Part shown: positions 35,754-44,362 of the stretch, piece after piece
How the letters are laid out: every line of letters begins with the position of its first letter
Numbering within the stretch: position 1 is the stretch's first letter
Source of the DNA: Acidimicrobiales bacterium
GTDB lineage: Bacteria > Actinomycetota > Acidimicrobiia > Acidimicrobiales > Aldehydirespiratoraceae
Direction of reading: 5' to 3'
NCBI GenBank assembly: GCA_029247365.1
Contig: JAQWLJ010000018.1
Coordinates: 1-46,770, forward strand
Length of the DNA: 46,770 nt
Notes under the pieces: generated by a model
Databases searched by the model: none
The model's input: only the letters and a program-made list of their open reading frames with translations
Told to the model about the DNA's origin: nothing
Program-made: the position numbers and the translations under genes

Positions 35754-36671
35754 ATGCCAATCGAATCCACTCCGAACATCTGGATGAACGGCGAGATGGT
35801 GCCGTGGGAGGACGCAAAGATCCACGTCCTCACCCACACGCTCCATTACGGCACCGGCGTCTTCGAGGGCATTCGTGCCTACGAAACCGATCAGGGACCG
35901 GCAATTTTCCGGCTGACCGAGCACATCGAGCGCCTCTACAACTCGGCGAAAATCCTTGCAATGCCGATGCCGTATGACGTGCCGACGATCGTTCAGGCCT
36001 GCAAGGACGTCGTGGCCGACTCCGGTCTCGATGCCTGCTACCTCCGTCCGATCGCCTACTACGGCTATGGCGAGATGGGTCTCGCCACCGGTGCCTGCAC
36101 CACCGACATTGCGATCGCAGCGTGGCCGTGGGGCGCGTACCTGGGCGACGATGCAGCCAGCAAGGGTGTGCGGATGAAGATCAGCTCGTGGACACGCCAC
36201 GACCACAACATCATGCCGCCGGCCGCCAAGACGACCGGCAACTACGCCAACAGCACCCTTGCAAAGATGGAGGCCATCAACGCGGGCTACGACGAAGCGA
36301 TCATGCTCAACGGCGCCGGCCTCGTGAGCGAGTGCTCGGGTGAGAATCTCTTCTGCGCGAAGGGCGATGTCATCATCACGCCACCGACTTCGTCGGGTGC
36401 GCTGCCCGGCATCACCCAAGACACCGTGATGCAGCTCGCCGCCGACCTCGGCATCAACATCGCGATTGGTGATCTGGCTCGGAGTGACGTCTACACCGCC
36501 GACGAAATCTTTGTTGTTGGCACTGCGGCCGAGGTCTCGGCTGTGAACTCCGTCGACGATCGTGCCGTGCCGTGCCCTGGACCGGCCACCGCTGCTCTGA
36601 CCAACGCGTACGCCGACCTCGTCCGTGGCAAGAACGAGAAGTACCGCGCCTGGAACGAACTCGCAAGCTGA
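35754..36671 (+). CDS. ilvE: Branched-chain amino acid aminotransferase
   Basis: A 305-residue class IV PLP aminotransferase performing the last step of valine, leucine and isoleucine synthesis. Seen are IWMNGEMVPWEDAKIHVLTHTLHYGTGVFEGIRAY at the start, the catalytic Lys in NYANSTLAKMEAINAGYDEAIMLN, and SECSGENLF and GITQDTVMQLAADLGI around the cofactor phosphate. TAAGGAG lies just before the ATG. Between leuB and cimA; its stop codon overlaps the cimA ATG by one base (TGATG), giving tight coupling. Confidence 0.95.
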   Translation: MPIESTPNIWMNGEMVPWEDAKIHVLTHTLHYGTGVFEGIRAYETDQGPAIFRLTEHIERLYNSAKILAMPMPYDVPTIVQACKDVVADSGLDACYLRPIAYYGYGEMGLATGACTTDIAIAAWPWGAYLGDDAASKGVRMKISSWTRHDHNIMPPAAKTTGNYANSTLAKMEAINAGYDEAIMLNGAGLVSECSGENLFCAKGDVIITPPTSSGALPGITQDTVMQLAADLGINIAIGDLARSDVYTADEIFVVGTAAEVSAVNSVDDRAVPCPGPATAALTNAYADLVRGKNEKYRAWNELAS

Positions 36672-38305
36672 TGACCAAGGTCGACCGCTCGGCGCATCGC
36701 GACCCGTCGTGGCCAACGGCGGTTGACATTTACGACACGACCCTTCGCGACGGCAGTCAGCTTGAGGGCATCTCGCTCACGGTTGACGACAAGCTTCGCA
36801 TTGCGGAGCAGCTCGACCGGCTTGGTGTCGCTTTCATCGAGGGCGGCTGGCCGGGAGCGAACCCGAAGGACGACGAGTTTTTTACTCGGGCGCGTACCGA
36901 GCTCAACCTGCTGAGGTCGCAGTTCGTGGCGTTCGGCTCGACGCGGCGGGCGAAGGGCAAGGTCGACTCCGACCAAACGCTTGCGAACCTGGTCTCCGCT
37001 GGCACCGAGGTTGTCTGCATCGTCGGCAAGTGTTGGGACTACCACGTCACCGAGGCGCTCAACACGACGCTCGATGAGGGCATCGCGATGGTTGCCGACT
37101 CCGTCGAGTACCTCGTTTCGAAGGGGAAACGGGTGTTCTTCGATGCTGAGCATTTCTTCGACGGCCACAAACGCAATCCTGAGTTCAGCCTCGGCGTGAT
37201 CGAGGCGGCAGCGATGGCCGGCGCTGAGGCGGTCGTGCTGTGCGACACCAACGGTGGTTCGCTTCCGGGCGATATCGACGTCGCTGTGCGCGCCGTGGTT
37301 AGCCATGTCGACTGCCAGGTCGGTATTCATCTGCACAACGACACGGGTTGTGGTGTAGCCAACGCGCTCGCTGCGGTACAGGCCGGTGCCACGCAAGTGC
37401 AGGGAACGATCAACGGCTACGGCGAACGGGTCGGCAATTGTGACCTCGTGCCGATCATGGCGAACCTCGAACTCAAGATGGGGATTCAGTGCCTTCCCGA
37501 GGGACGGCTCGCGAACCTCACGTCCGTCGCCCACCATGTGGCTGAACTCGTCAATTTCTCGGTCGACCCCCAGCAGCCCTATGTCGGCTCCACCGCGTTC
37601 GCGCACAAGGCTGGCCTGCATACGTCGGCCCTGAGTCGTGCGAGCGATGCGTACGAGCACGTCGACCCCCACGCCGTCGGCAATGGCACACGGGTCCTCG
37701 TGTCGGAGATGGCTGGCCGTTCGACCCTAGAGATGAAGGCCGAGGCGCTCGGGATCGAGCTCGACGGCAAGACTGTCGGTGAGGTGATCGACACGCTCAA
37801 GCGGCTTGAGCACGAGGGCTACCACTTCGAAGCGGCCGACGCCTCGCTCGAACTGTTGATGCGTGGTGCCGCAGGCTGGTCTCAACCGTATTTTTCGCTC
37901 GAGTCGTTCTCGGTGTCGACCGATCATCGGTCGGGCACCAATGCCCGCCTTTGGAACGATGTCACTGTCGACGTTGAGACGCAGGCCACCGTGAAGGTCT
38001 GGGTCGATGACGAACGCCGGCTTGCGGTGGGGGAGGGAAACGGTCCGGTAAACGCCCTCGACGCCGCTCTTCGGTCTGCTCTCAACGGTGCCTACCCGGC
38101 ACTCAACCGAATTAGTCTGACCGACTTTAAAGTTCGCGTACTAGACACCGGAAAGGGCACGGGTGCGATCACGCGCGTGTTGCTCGACTCAACCGACGGC
38201 GAGCGTGAGTGGACCACTATTGGAGTGAGCGAAAACATTATCGAGGCGTCGTGGCAGGCCCTGGTTGACTCGCTCATCTACGGCCTCCTGCACGCCGATG
38301 GCTGA
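36671..38305 (+). CDS. cimA: Citramalate synthase
   Basis: A 544-residue enzyme condensing acetyl-CoA and pyruvate to citramalate, which leuCD and leuB turn into 2-oxobutyrate for isoleucine. The HMGL-type TIM barrel begins VDIYDTTLRDGSQLEGISLTVDDKLRIAEQLDRLG. Metal and substrate residues are in VLCDTNGGSLPG and GIHLHNDTGCGVANALAAVQAGATQVQGTINGYGERVGNCDL. The pattern of an early VAFIEGGWPGANPKDDEFF segment is that of CimA rather than LeuA. Residues from about 410 form the LeuA-type regulatory domain, likely an isoleucine site. Last gene of the operon with the Ile leader. Confidence 0.93.
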   Translation: MTKVDRSAHRDPSWPTAVDIYDTTLRDGSQLEGISLTVDDKLRIAEQLDRLGVAFIEGGWPGANPKDDEFFTRARTELNLLRSQFVAFGSTRRAKGKVDSDQTLANLVSAGTEVVCIVGKCWDYHVTEALNTTLDEGIAMVADSVEYLVSKGKRVFFDAEHFFDGHKRNPEFSLGVIEAAAMAGAEAVVLCDTNGGSLPGDIDVAVRAVVSHVDCQVGIHLHNDTGCGVANALAAVQAGATQVQGTINGYGERVGNCDLVPIMANLELKMGIQCLPEGRLANLTSVAHHVAELVNFSVDPQQPYVGSTAFAHKAGLHTSALSRASDAYEHVDPHAVGNGTRVLVSEMAGRSTLEMKAEALGIELDGKTVGEVIDTLKRLEHEGYHFEAADASLELLMRGAAGWSQPYFSLESFSVSTDHRSGTNARLWNDVTVDVETQATVKVWVDDERRLAVGEGNGPVNALDAALRSALNGAYPALNRISLTDFKVRVLDTGKGTGAITRVLLDSTDGEREWTTIGVSENIIEASWQALVDSLIYGLLHADG

Positions 38306-38602
38306 CGGCGGCCAGACCTTTAGGAGATGGGCGACGCGGTAGTCCCACCATGTAGTGGCGGAGGTGACCCAGTGCGAAGCATCGACAAGTGGTTCGCCCG
38401 GGCTTGTTGCCGGTGAACTCAACGAACACGGCCATGACTGCGAGCAGTCATGGTGTCGCCATACAGATAGCGCCGGTTGGTAGCCGGATCAGTCGTCTGA
38501 TGAGGATTTGATCGGTCTTGGGAAGGCCACTGCGAAACCAAATAGCTGCACAGTAATTGCCGATTCGGCTCGACCGATGTCCAACGCGACTGGGCTGCAG
38601 AC
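38306..38602. other. 297-base intergenic region after cimA
   Basis: No gene could be supported. The one clear structure is the hairpin at 38432-38453. Codon pattern is lost on both strands, and the base composition is slightly less GC-rich than the genes around it. Confidence 0.4.
38432..38453. terminator. Hairpin between cimA and the DUF429 gene, possible terminator
   Basis: A perfect 9-bp stem, CCATGACTG with CAGTCATGG, and a CGAG loop. There is no T run on either side, so if it ends transcription it is of the weak, U-less type. It lies between convergent genes and could serve either direction. Confidence 0.4.
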
Positions 38603-39265
38603 CTAGGCCCAGATCACATCGTGGAGCGGGTTGGGGCGGGGCGGAAACGACCGAGCCTCACCCCGGTGGAACCGAGCCGCAGTCCAGGCTGTGACAGCGG
38701 CGTCAAGGAGGTCATCAGTCAGTGCGGCTCGCGCCGCTGTCTCGTCGATATCACTCAGTTCGAACCCGGCGGCAGTTAGCGCGCCGAGTCGCTGAGTCAT
38801 GCCCGCCCAGGTCTTCTTGCTTGCGCTCGCCGGGGCACCGAGGAGCGCGGCGAAGCAGCCCTCCGGGTGCGCTTCGATGACCGGTATCCCCGCTTCGGGA
38901 ATCCACGCGACCGCCTCGCGAATCTTGGGAACGAGGGCCCAGGCCTGACGGCTGATGCCCTTGCCGGTCGCAGCCCGGGCCGCGCGATTCGCCGACGCGT
39001 AATCGTCGGCGTCCAAAGCGGCTTGGGGTGGCGTGGCGAACACCGAGCTGCGGCGAGGGCCGAGAAACGAACGCAGGGCAGCCTCAGCCGAGCGAGCGGC
39101 CTCAGGGATAACGATCGGTATATCGATCGCCACCACCGCAGCGTCGGGCACCAGCGCAGGGAGTGCCTCCAGCCTCGGCAGGAAGTACGCCGTCGCTGAT
39201 CCACTGCCGTCCCAGGCAACCGCAATCCAGCCCGAGGGGCAGCCGTCGATGCCGACGAAACGCAT
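38603..39265 (-). CDS. DUF429 family protein
   Basis: A 220-residue protein of the DUF429 family, predicted to have an RNase H-like fold. The pattern is typical: MRFVGIDGCPSGWIAVAW with an early Asp, AAVVAIDIPIVIPE, RRSSVFATPP, IPVIEAHPEGCFAALLG and TDDLLDAAVTAWTAARF near the end, giving a set of acidic residues fit for metal binding. No function has been shown to my knowledge. Its ATG overlaps the stop of the upstream CoA-transferase by one base, so the two are coupled. Confidence 0.85.
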   Translation of the reverse strand: MRFVGIDGCPSGWIAVAWDGSGSATAYFLPRLEALPALVPDAAVVAIDIPIVIPEAARSAEAALRSFLGPRRSSVFATPPQAALDADDYASANRAARAATGKGISRQAWALVPKIREAVAWIPEAGIPVIEAHPEGCFAALLGAPASASKKTWAGMTQRLGALTAAGFELSDIDETAARAALTDDLLDAAVTAWTAARFHRGEARSFPPRPNPLHDVIWA

Positions 39266-41493
39266 CAGGTCAGCGCGCCACTCGCCTCGAGTTGGCCGAT
39301 TTCGGCCTCGTCGAGGTTGAGCCAGTCGTGCAAGATATCGCGGGTGTGTGCGCCAAGGCAGGGGGCGGAGGGGGCGGTGCGCAGTTCGGTCCGGCTCATC
39401 CGGGTGGGGTTGGCGACGTGGTGCTCAAATCCGAACTCTTCGTGGACCAGTTCGTCGACGAAGTTTCGGCTTATGAGGTGTGGATCGGCGGCTTGTTGAA
39501 GGGGACCCATAACGGTCATGCCTGACACGCCGGCCGCCTGCAGGAGTTCAGTCGCCTCGTCGGAATCGCGCTTGCATGTCCACGCAGTCACCAGTTCATC
39601 GAGCTCGGCAACGTCGGCCAGTCGGCCCTTGGTGGTCGCCCACTCGAGGCGATCGACGCCGAGCACGTCGGCAAACCGTGCCCAGGTCTCGTCGTCAGGT
39701 ACAGCGATCGCTATCCAAGCATCTTCTCCGGCTGCCGGGTAGACGTTGTGGGGAGCCTGATGCCGGTGGCGGTTGGCCAGGTTGATCGGCTCGATACCAG
39801 TCTCGAGCCCCTCGAGGTACACATCACCCAGTTGGTAGACGGCGACCTCTGTCTGGGCCATGTCGATCATCTGCCCCTCACCCGTTCGATCTCGGTGGCC
39901 AATCGCCGCGAGGACGGCGGTCGCCAGCATTTTGCCGGCGATGTGGTCGGGATGGTTCAGTGACGTGCCGCTCGGGTAGGGCCCGTCGGGATGACTCCAG
40001 AGTAGATGCACACCTGAGAACGCCGAGTTGAGTGGGCCGTACGCCTTCATCTCACCCATTGGTCCGCCGCGGCCGTAACCCTGCGACGCTGCGTAGATCA
40101 GCGCCGGCTTCTCGTTCTTGAGGTCGTCCCAGTCAAGCCCGAGCCGCGCCATGACTCCGCCCCGGTTGTTCTCGGCGACGATGTCGGCACGCAGGCACAG
40201 CTCCTTGGCGATTCGTTGGCCCTCCTCGGTCGTGAGGTCGACGGTGATGCTGCGGCGGCCACGCGACTCCATGTTGTAGGCGAACGCCTTGTTGTACTCG
40301 CCCATGCCGACGAACCGGAGTGTGTCCATCTTTCCGACCGATTCGACCTTGATGACGTCAGCGCCGAACTCGCTCAACATCCAGCAGAGTTCGGGTACGA
40401 CGGCGGCGACGCCGAACTCGAGCACCCGGGTTCCGGCCAGCAGTTGGGGGAGGGGTTGGTCATTACGCTCGGGGATCGACGGGCGGGAGACGTCAGGGAT
40501 CTCACCGAGTGGTGGGGTGGGTGTGGCGGAGAACTTGAGGGGCGCAACGGGCATGTCGTCGACGAAGAAGCCGCGCTCGAGGCACTGTTCATGCCGCGCG
40601 AATTCGAGCGGTGTCTGGACAAAGCCGAGCGGCGCGTTGGCGTGCATTGCGTGGGCGAAGACGTCGGCTCGGGGACGGTTGGCGAACTCGCGCTTCGCAA
40701 CTGAGCGGATGAGGTCCATGTTCATCGCTCGGTGGGCGATTGTGCGCCACTCCTCGCTGGCGAGCTCATTAGGGTGGCCCATCACCTCGAGGAGGTGGTC
40801 CCAGTCGCGGTTTGTGGTGATGACGGTTCGGACGAAGCCGTCCGCGGCCTCGAGCACGAAATACAGGCCTTCGGCGTTTCGGGTGCCCTCGGCGGGGAGG
40901 AACGGGTTGACACTCAGGTAGTCGGGGACCGAGATCGGCCAGGGCACGAGCCCGGTCAGCGCTGCCTCCTGAGCGCTGATTTCGACGATCTGGCCGAGTC
41001 CGGTTCGGTGCCGATCGAGCAAGGCTGCGGCGGCTCCCATCGCACCGTGAACCGAGGCGCAGTCGTGGGCGGCGAAGCCGGGCAGAGCGGTGGGTGGAAG
41101 ATGAGGGAACCCGGTGGCCCAGAGCGCGCCGCTGGCGGCGAGGGCGGGCAGGGGTTCGAGGTGCCACCCGGCCCGTTCACCGGTAAGCCCAAAGTCGCTG
41201 AGAGAGACGTGGATAAGGGTGGGGTGCTCAGCGGCAATGACATCTCGGTCGATCGGCGCTGTCGGGCCAGCGTTCTCGATCCAAATGTCGTAGTCGGCGA
41301 AATGAACCTCGGCAGCAGGGGGTTGGATCTTGCGGGCGTTGCGGAAGCGGTCGGCAGGACCACCGTCGTCGTCGGCATGCACGGGGCGGTGCACGGTGGC
41401 GCCAAAGTCGGCGAGGATGCGACCGCAGAGCGCGCCCCGAATGTCGGTTTCGTCCAGAACGTGGACGCCGGCGAACGGAGCGGGACTGGTCAT
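39265..41493 (-). CDS. Double-domain family III CoA-transferase
   Basis: A 742-residue chain with two CaiB/BaiF-type units in tandem. The first (about residues 1-340) starts GVHVLDETDIRGALCGRILADFGATVHRP and has GFAAHDCASVHGAMGAAAALLDR, whose Asp is the likely catalytic one. The second (about 355-742) starts GTRVLEFGVAAVVPELCWMLSEFGADVIKVE and has NHPDHIAGKMLATAVLAAIGHRDRTGEGQMIDMAQTEVA. Normal enzymes are interlocked dimers of 400-residue chains, so the fusion may mimic a heterodimer. ATG 41493 is chosen (MTSPAPFAGVHVLDE), 7 bases after a weak -10 GAGACT. The acid handled is unknown. Confidence 0.87.
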   Translation of the reverse strand: MTSPAPFAGVHVLDETDIRGALCGRILADFGATVHRPVHADDDGGPADRFRNARKIQPPAAEVHFADYDIWIENAGPTAPIDRDVIAAEHPTLIHVSLSDFGLTGERAGWHLEPLPALAASGALWATGFPHLPPTALPGFAAHDCASVHGAMGAAAALLDRHRTGLGQIVEISAQEAALTGLVPWPISVPDYLSVNPFLPAEGTRNAEGLYFVLEAADGFVRTVITTNRDWDHLLEVMGHPNELASEEWRTIAHRAMNMDLIRSVAKREFANRPRADVFAHAMHANAPLGFVQTPLEFARHEQCLERGFFVDDMPVAPLKFSATPTPPLGEIPDVSRPSIPERNDQPLPQLLAGTRVLEFGVAAVVPELCWMLSEFGADVIKVESVGKMDTLRFVGMGEYNKAFAYNMESRGRRSITVDLTTEEGQRIAKELCLRADIVAENNRGGVMARLGLDWDDLKNEKPALIYAASQGYGRGGPMGEMKAYGPLNSAFSGVHLLWSHPDGPYPSGTSLNHPDHIAGKMLATAVLAAIGHRDRTGEGQMIDMAQTEVAVYQLGDVYLEGLETGIEPINLANRHRHQAPHNVYPAAGEDAWIAIAVPDDETWARFADVLGVDRLEWATTKGRLADVAELDELVTAWTCKRDSDEATELLQAAGVSGMTVMGPLQQAADPHLISRNFVDELVHEEFGFEHHVANPTRMSRTELRTAPSAPCLGAHTRDILHDWLNLDEAEIGQLEASGALT

Positions 41494-41536
41494 GGCTGGG
41501 AGTCTCGCGTGTCTCCACACGTTGCGCTGCTCTGGC

Positions 41537-41542
41537 TACGCT
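41537..41542 (+). promoter_or_regulatory. -10 box upstream of the 41550 gene
   Basis: TACGCT ends 7 bases before the ATG at 41550, as expected for a leaderless message. Confidence 0.4.
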
Positions 41543-41549
41543 TCGCCTT

Positions 41550-42077
41550 ATGGCAGCTCCGTCTCGCGTTCCCACCAGCCCGACTCAGGCCAAGCACTAC
41601 TCGTCGCCGCCTCGGCGATCGGGTTCGTGGCGGGCCGAGCGGCCGGGCGAGACCATTGGCGCGGCCCACCCGAGTGGGCCGGCCCTTGGTAATCCGGGTC
41701 CCGACCAGGGATACGTTCTTACACTGGCCGCTGACCTGAAGGGCCAGCTCGTGCTCGCTCCGGGTGAGCACGCAGCCGACGTCATGGCCGGTGCGTGCGC
41801 CGTTGCGCTTCGGCGAGCGTCGATGTTCGGCCGGGGTCCCATGTGCGAAGACCTCGAGATGGCCCTCACGCTGTTCGGCTTCCTCAGTGAAGCCGACGAC
41901 GGACTCGTTGAGATGCGGCGTAAGTTGTTTGCAGAGGTCCATCACACGACAGTGCACTACTTCGCCACCCGCGAGATTGCCGACCGGGTCGATGCTGAGA
42001 TGCTGAAGGGTCGGCTCGAGAAAGCCAAGAAGGCGGTTGAACGCGACTGGCGCTCCGCCTTCGGTGGCAACGAGTAG
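41550..42077 (+). CDS. Hypothetical protein upstream of gltX
   Basis: A 175-residue soluble protein that I do not recognise. The first 50 residues are Pro/Ser/Arg-rich and probably disordered. The rest looks mainly helical: VLTLAADLKGQLVLAPGEHAADVMAGACAVALRRASMFGRGPMCEDLEMALTLFGFLSE, ending in a charged coiled-coil-like RLEKAKKAVERDW. It has no signal or membrane segment. Codon use and the -10 box support it as real. It precedes gltX by 17 bases, and the two may be read together. Confidence 0.65.
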   Translation: MAAPSRVPTSPTQAKHYSSPPRRSGSWRAERPGETIGAAHPSGPALGNPGPDQGYVLTLAADLKGQLVLAPGEHAADVMAGACAVALRRASMFGRGPMCEDLEMALTLFGFLSEADDGLVEMRRKLFAEVHHTTVHYFATREIADRVDAEMLKGRLEKAKKAVERDWRSAFGGNE

Positions 42078-42082
42078 GCCGG

Positions 42083-42088
42083 TAGCCT
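42083..42088 (+). promoter_or_regulatory. -10 box, leaderless gltX promoter
   Basis: TAGCCT ends 6 bases before the gltX GTG at 42095. It lies in the 17-base gap after the preceding gene, so gltX can also be expressed on its own. Confidence 0.45.
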
Positions 42089-42094
42089 CGCGGG

Positions 42095-43510
42095 GTGACA
42101 CCTCGGGTTCGTTTTGCTCCTGCGCCCACCGGCTTTCTGCATGTCGGATCGGCGCGCTCTGCCCTCTTCAACTGGCTGTTCGCCCGTAATCAGGGTGGCA
42201 CGATGGTGCTTCGTGTCGAAGACACCGATGCGTCGAAAAAGACCCAGGAGTTCGTAGATGCGATCGTCGAGCCGTTGCAGTGGCTCGGCATCGACTGGGA
42301 CGAGGGGCCCTACTTCCAAAGTGATCGACGCGAGCTTCACGCGGTCGCGGTCCAGCAGCTCGTCGACTCGGGCCGCGCATACTTCTGTGATCTGAGCCGC
42401 GAAGATATCGACGCCAAAGCCGAGGAGGCCGGCTTGCCTCCCGGGTACCACGGCTGGTCGCGTGATCGCGATGTTGCCGACGGACCGGGCGTGGTGGTTC
42501 GCTTCCGGGCACCTGGCGAGGGTTCGACCGTGATCGACGATGAGATCCGAGGCATGGTCGAGGTTCAGCACTCGACCGTCGAGGACTTCGTGATCCGTCG
42601 TGGCGACGGTTCGCCCGTCTTTCTGATTGCGAATGCGGTCGACGATTATGAGATGGGTATCACCCATGTGATCCGCGGTGAAGATCTGCTCAACACAGCG
42701 CCGAAAGTGGTGTTGCTTTGGAACGCACTCGGCTACGGCAAGCCGCCCACCTACGCTCACCTCCCGCTGTTGGTGAACGACCAGGGCAAGAAGCTGTCGA
42801 AGCGGCGTGACTCTGTCGCTCTGGGTGCGTTTCGCAAGGAGGGCTACCTTCCCGAGGCGATGGTCAACTATCTAGCACTCCTTGGTTGGGGGCCAGCCGA
42901 TGAGGTCGAGGTCCGCCCGCTCTCCGAGATCGTCGAGCTGTTCAGTCTTGATGCGGTCAACAAGGCGCCGGCGATGTTTGACCGCAAGAAGCTCGACCAC
43001 ATCAATGGCGAGTACATCAACGCCATGTCACCCGCCGAGTTCGTTGCGGCTGCCGAGCCCTGGCTGACCGGCACCGACACCCTGTGGCCGGCCGAGGCCT
43101 ACCGGCCTGAGGTCGCCGAAGCGCTGGCACCGGAGCTGCAGCAGCGGATCTCGAAGCTGAGCGACGCTGCCGGCTGGCTCTCGTGGCTGTTCGTTGCCCC
43201 CAGCGACTATGACGAGAAGGGCTGGACGAAGGCGATGGTCAAGGGCCGTGTCGCCGATCGGGTTCTCGACAATGTGATCGCTGCGTTGGAGACGATCGAC
43301 TTTCACGACCCGGAAGCCATCGAGGCGGCAGTGATGGGTGTCGGTGCCGACCTGACTGAGGAACTCAGCGATCGGGTTCTCTCCCAGGCGCCAGTTCGGG
43401 TTGCGCTGACCGGCGGGGGAGCGGGTATTCCGCTGTGGCAGGCGATGTCGCTTCTTGGCGACGACGAGTGCCTCGCCCGACTTCGAGCCGCACGAGCCCG
43501 GCTGGACTGA
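42095..43510 (+). CDS. gltX: Glutamyl-tRNA synthetase
   Basis: A 471-residue class I synthetase. The HIGH-type motif is in RFAPAPTGFLHVGSARSALFNW and the KMSKS-type motif is GKKLSKRRDSVAL; LRVEDTDASKK follows the first motif as usual. The anticodon-binding helices fill the C-terminal third. It charges tRNA-Glu and, if no GlnRS exists in this organism (usual in Actinobacteria), also tRNA-Gln for later amidation. Both tRNA genes are within 4.5 kb downstream. The start is GTG at 42095. Confidence 0.96.
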   Translation: MTPRVRFAPAPTGFLHVGSARSALFNWLFARNQGGTMVLRVEDTDASKKTQEFVDAIVEPLQWLGIDWDEGPYFQSDRRELHAVAVQQLVDSGRAYFCDLSREDIDAKAEEAGLPPGYHGWSRDRDVADGPGVVVRFRAPGEGSTVIDDEIRGMVEVQHSTVEDFVIRRGDGSPVFLIANAVDDYEMGITHVIRGEDLLNTAPKVVLLWNALGYGKPPTYAHLPLLVNDQGKKLSKRRDSVALGAFRKEGYLPEAMVNYLALLGWGPADEVEVRPLSEIVELFSLDAVNKAPAMFDRKKLDHINGEYINAMSPAEFVAAAEPWLTGTDTLWPAEAYRPEVAEALAPELQQRISKLSDAAGWLSWLFVAPSDYDEKGWTKAMVKGRVADRVLDNVIAALETIDFHDPEAIEAAVMGVGADLTEELSDRVLSQAPVRVALTGGGAGIPLWQAMSLLGDDECLARLRAARARLD

Positions 43511-43511
43511 C

Positions 43512-44138
43512 GTGGAGTGGTTGCGCAACCTGCTGGTGTGGCTGCGTTCCCCCCGGGCGCTCCTGATCATCGGTGGGTTGGGCTTTTTCTACGTCGGCTT
43601 CAACTTCCTTGCGGTTCTGGTCGCTTCTGGTGCCGACCAGCGCCAGCCGGTCGATGCGATCATCGTGCTCGGTGCGGCGCAGTACGACGGTGAGCCGTCG
43701 CCGGTCTTTCAGGGCCGGCTCGATCATGCGTACTCGCTGTGGGACGAGGGCATTGCACCGCTCATTGCCACCACCGGCTCAAACCAGCCAGGTGACCGGG
43801 TAACGGAAGGCTTCGCCGGATTCGAGTACCTGCGGTTCGAAGGCGTGCCCGAGACGGCGTTGTTGGTGATCACCGATGGCGCGTCGACGTGGGAGCAGCT
43901 CCTGGCGACAGCTCGTCAACTCCGCCAGCGTGATCTTGACTCGGTGGTTCTGGTGTCCGATCCGTACCATGCGCTGCGGCTCACACAGATCGCCGACGAG
44001 GTTGGACTCGACGCGTCGGTTTCGTCGACCGATGGCACGACGTCGATCCGAAACCTGGCCCGGGAAACTGCCGCCGTAAGCCTGGGTCGAATACTTGGCT
44101 ATCGACGGGTCGACAACTGGCTCGGAGGGGTCGGCTGA
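43512..44138 (+). CDS. YdcF/DUF218-family membrane protein
   Basis: A 208-residue protein starting at GTG 43512, one base after the gltX stop, so coupled to it. A single N-terminal membrane helix (LLIIGGLGFFYVGFNFLAVLVA) is followed by the DUF218 domain: DAIIVLGAAQYDGEPSPVFQGRLDHAYSLWDEGIAPLIATTG, then STWEQLLATARQL and VVLVSDPYHALRLTQIADEVGL. Relatives (SanA, YdcF) are linked to envelope functions, but the reaction is unclear. The longer in-frame start at 43455 lies inside gltX and is not used. Confidence 0.82.
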   Translation: MEWLRNLLVWLRSPRALLIIGGLGFFYVGFNFLAVLVASGADQRQPVDAIIVLGAAQYDGEPSPVFQGRLDHAYSLWDEGIAPLIATTGSNQPGDRVTEGFAGFEYLRFEGVPETALLVITDGASTWEQLLATARQLRQRDLDSVVLVSDPYHALRLTQIADEVGLDASVSSTDGTTSIRNLARETAAVSLGRILGYRRVDNWLGGVG

Positions 44139-44185
44139 CGGCCTCGGAGCAGGTATCGTTTTCCCCTGCCCTTCGGGGTCATCCT

Positions 44186-44257
44186 TCGGGGATGGTGTAA
44201 TTGGTAACACATCTGGTTCTGGTCCAGACATTGGGGGTTCGAGTCCTCCTCCCCGAG
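44186..44257 (+). tRNA. tRNA-Gln (anticodon CTG)
   Basis: A full cloverleaf: acceptor TCGGGGA with TCCCCGA, D arm TGG-TGTAATTGGTAACA, anticodon stem TCTGG with CCAGA around loop TTCTGGT (anticodon CTG, codon CAG), T stem GGGGG with CCTCC (one G-T) and loop TTCGAGT. Discriminator base G. CCA is not encoded. A strong terminator follows. Confidence 0.93.
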
Positions 44258-44262
44258 CTCAG

Positions 44263-44297
44263 AACGGCGCCCCCCCGGGGCGCCGTTTGTTTTTTTT
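44263..44297 (+). terminator. Intrinsic terminator after tRNA-Gln
   Basis: An 11-bp GC-rich stem (AACGGCGCCCC with GGGGCGCCGTT), a 3-base loop and a T-rich run of eight T after TTTG. The clearest terminator in the window. Confidence 0.92.
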
Positions 44298-44362
44298 GGT
44301 GGTTCACACTTTCCTCACGTGGGGCTTATGGATGCCTCACCTTGGCGCCCAACAGTTGCTCC

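Noticed and set aside
35499-36716. 405-codon open frame antisense to leuB and ilvE
   Set aside because: It crosses two well-supported coupled genes and has no family features; the same applies to 36491-37672 against cimA.
44170-44191. Direct repeat CCTTCGGGG twice at the 5' side of tRNA-Gln
   Set aside because: A short GC-rich repeat including the tRNA acceptor arm; likely chance.
44201-44362. N-terminal extension of the GH43-like protein
   Set aside because: It would translate tRNA-Gln and its terminator; the lipoprotein signal starts at 44363.
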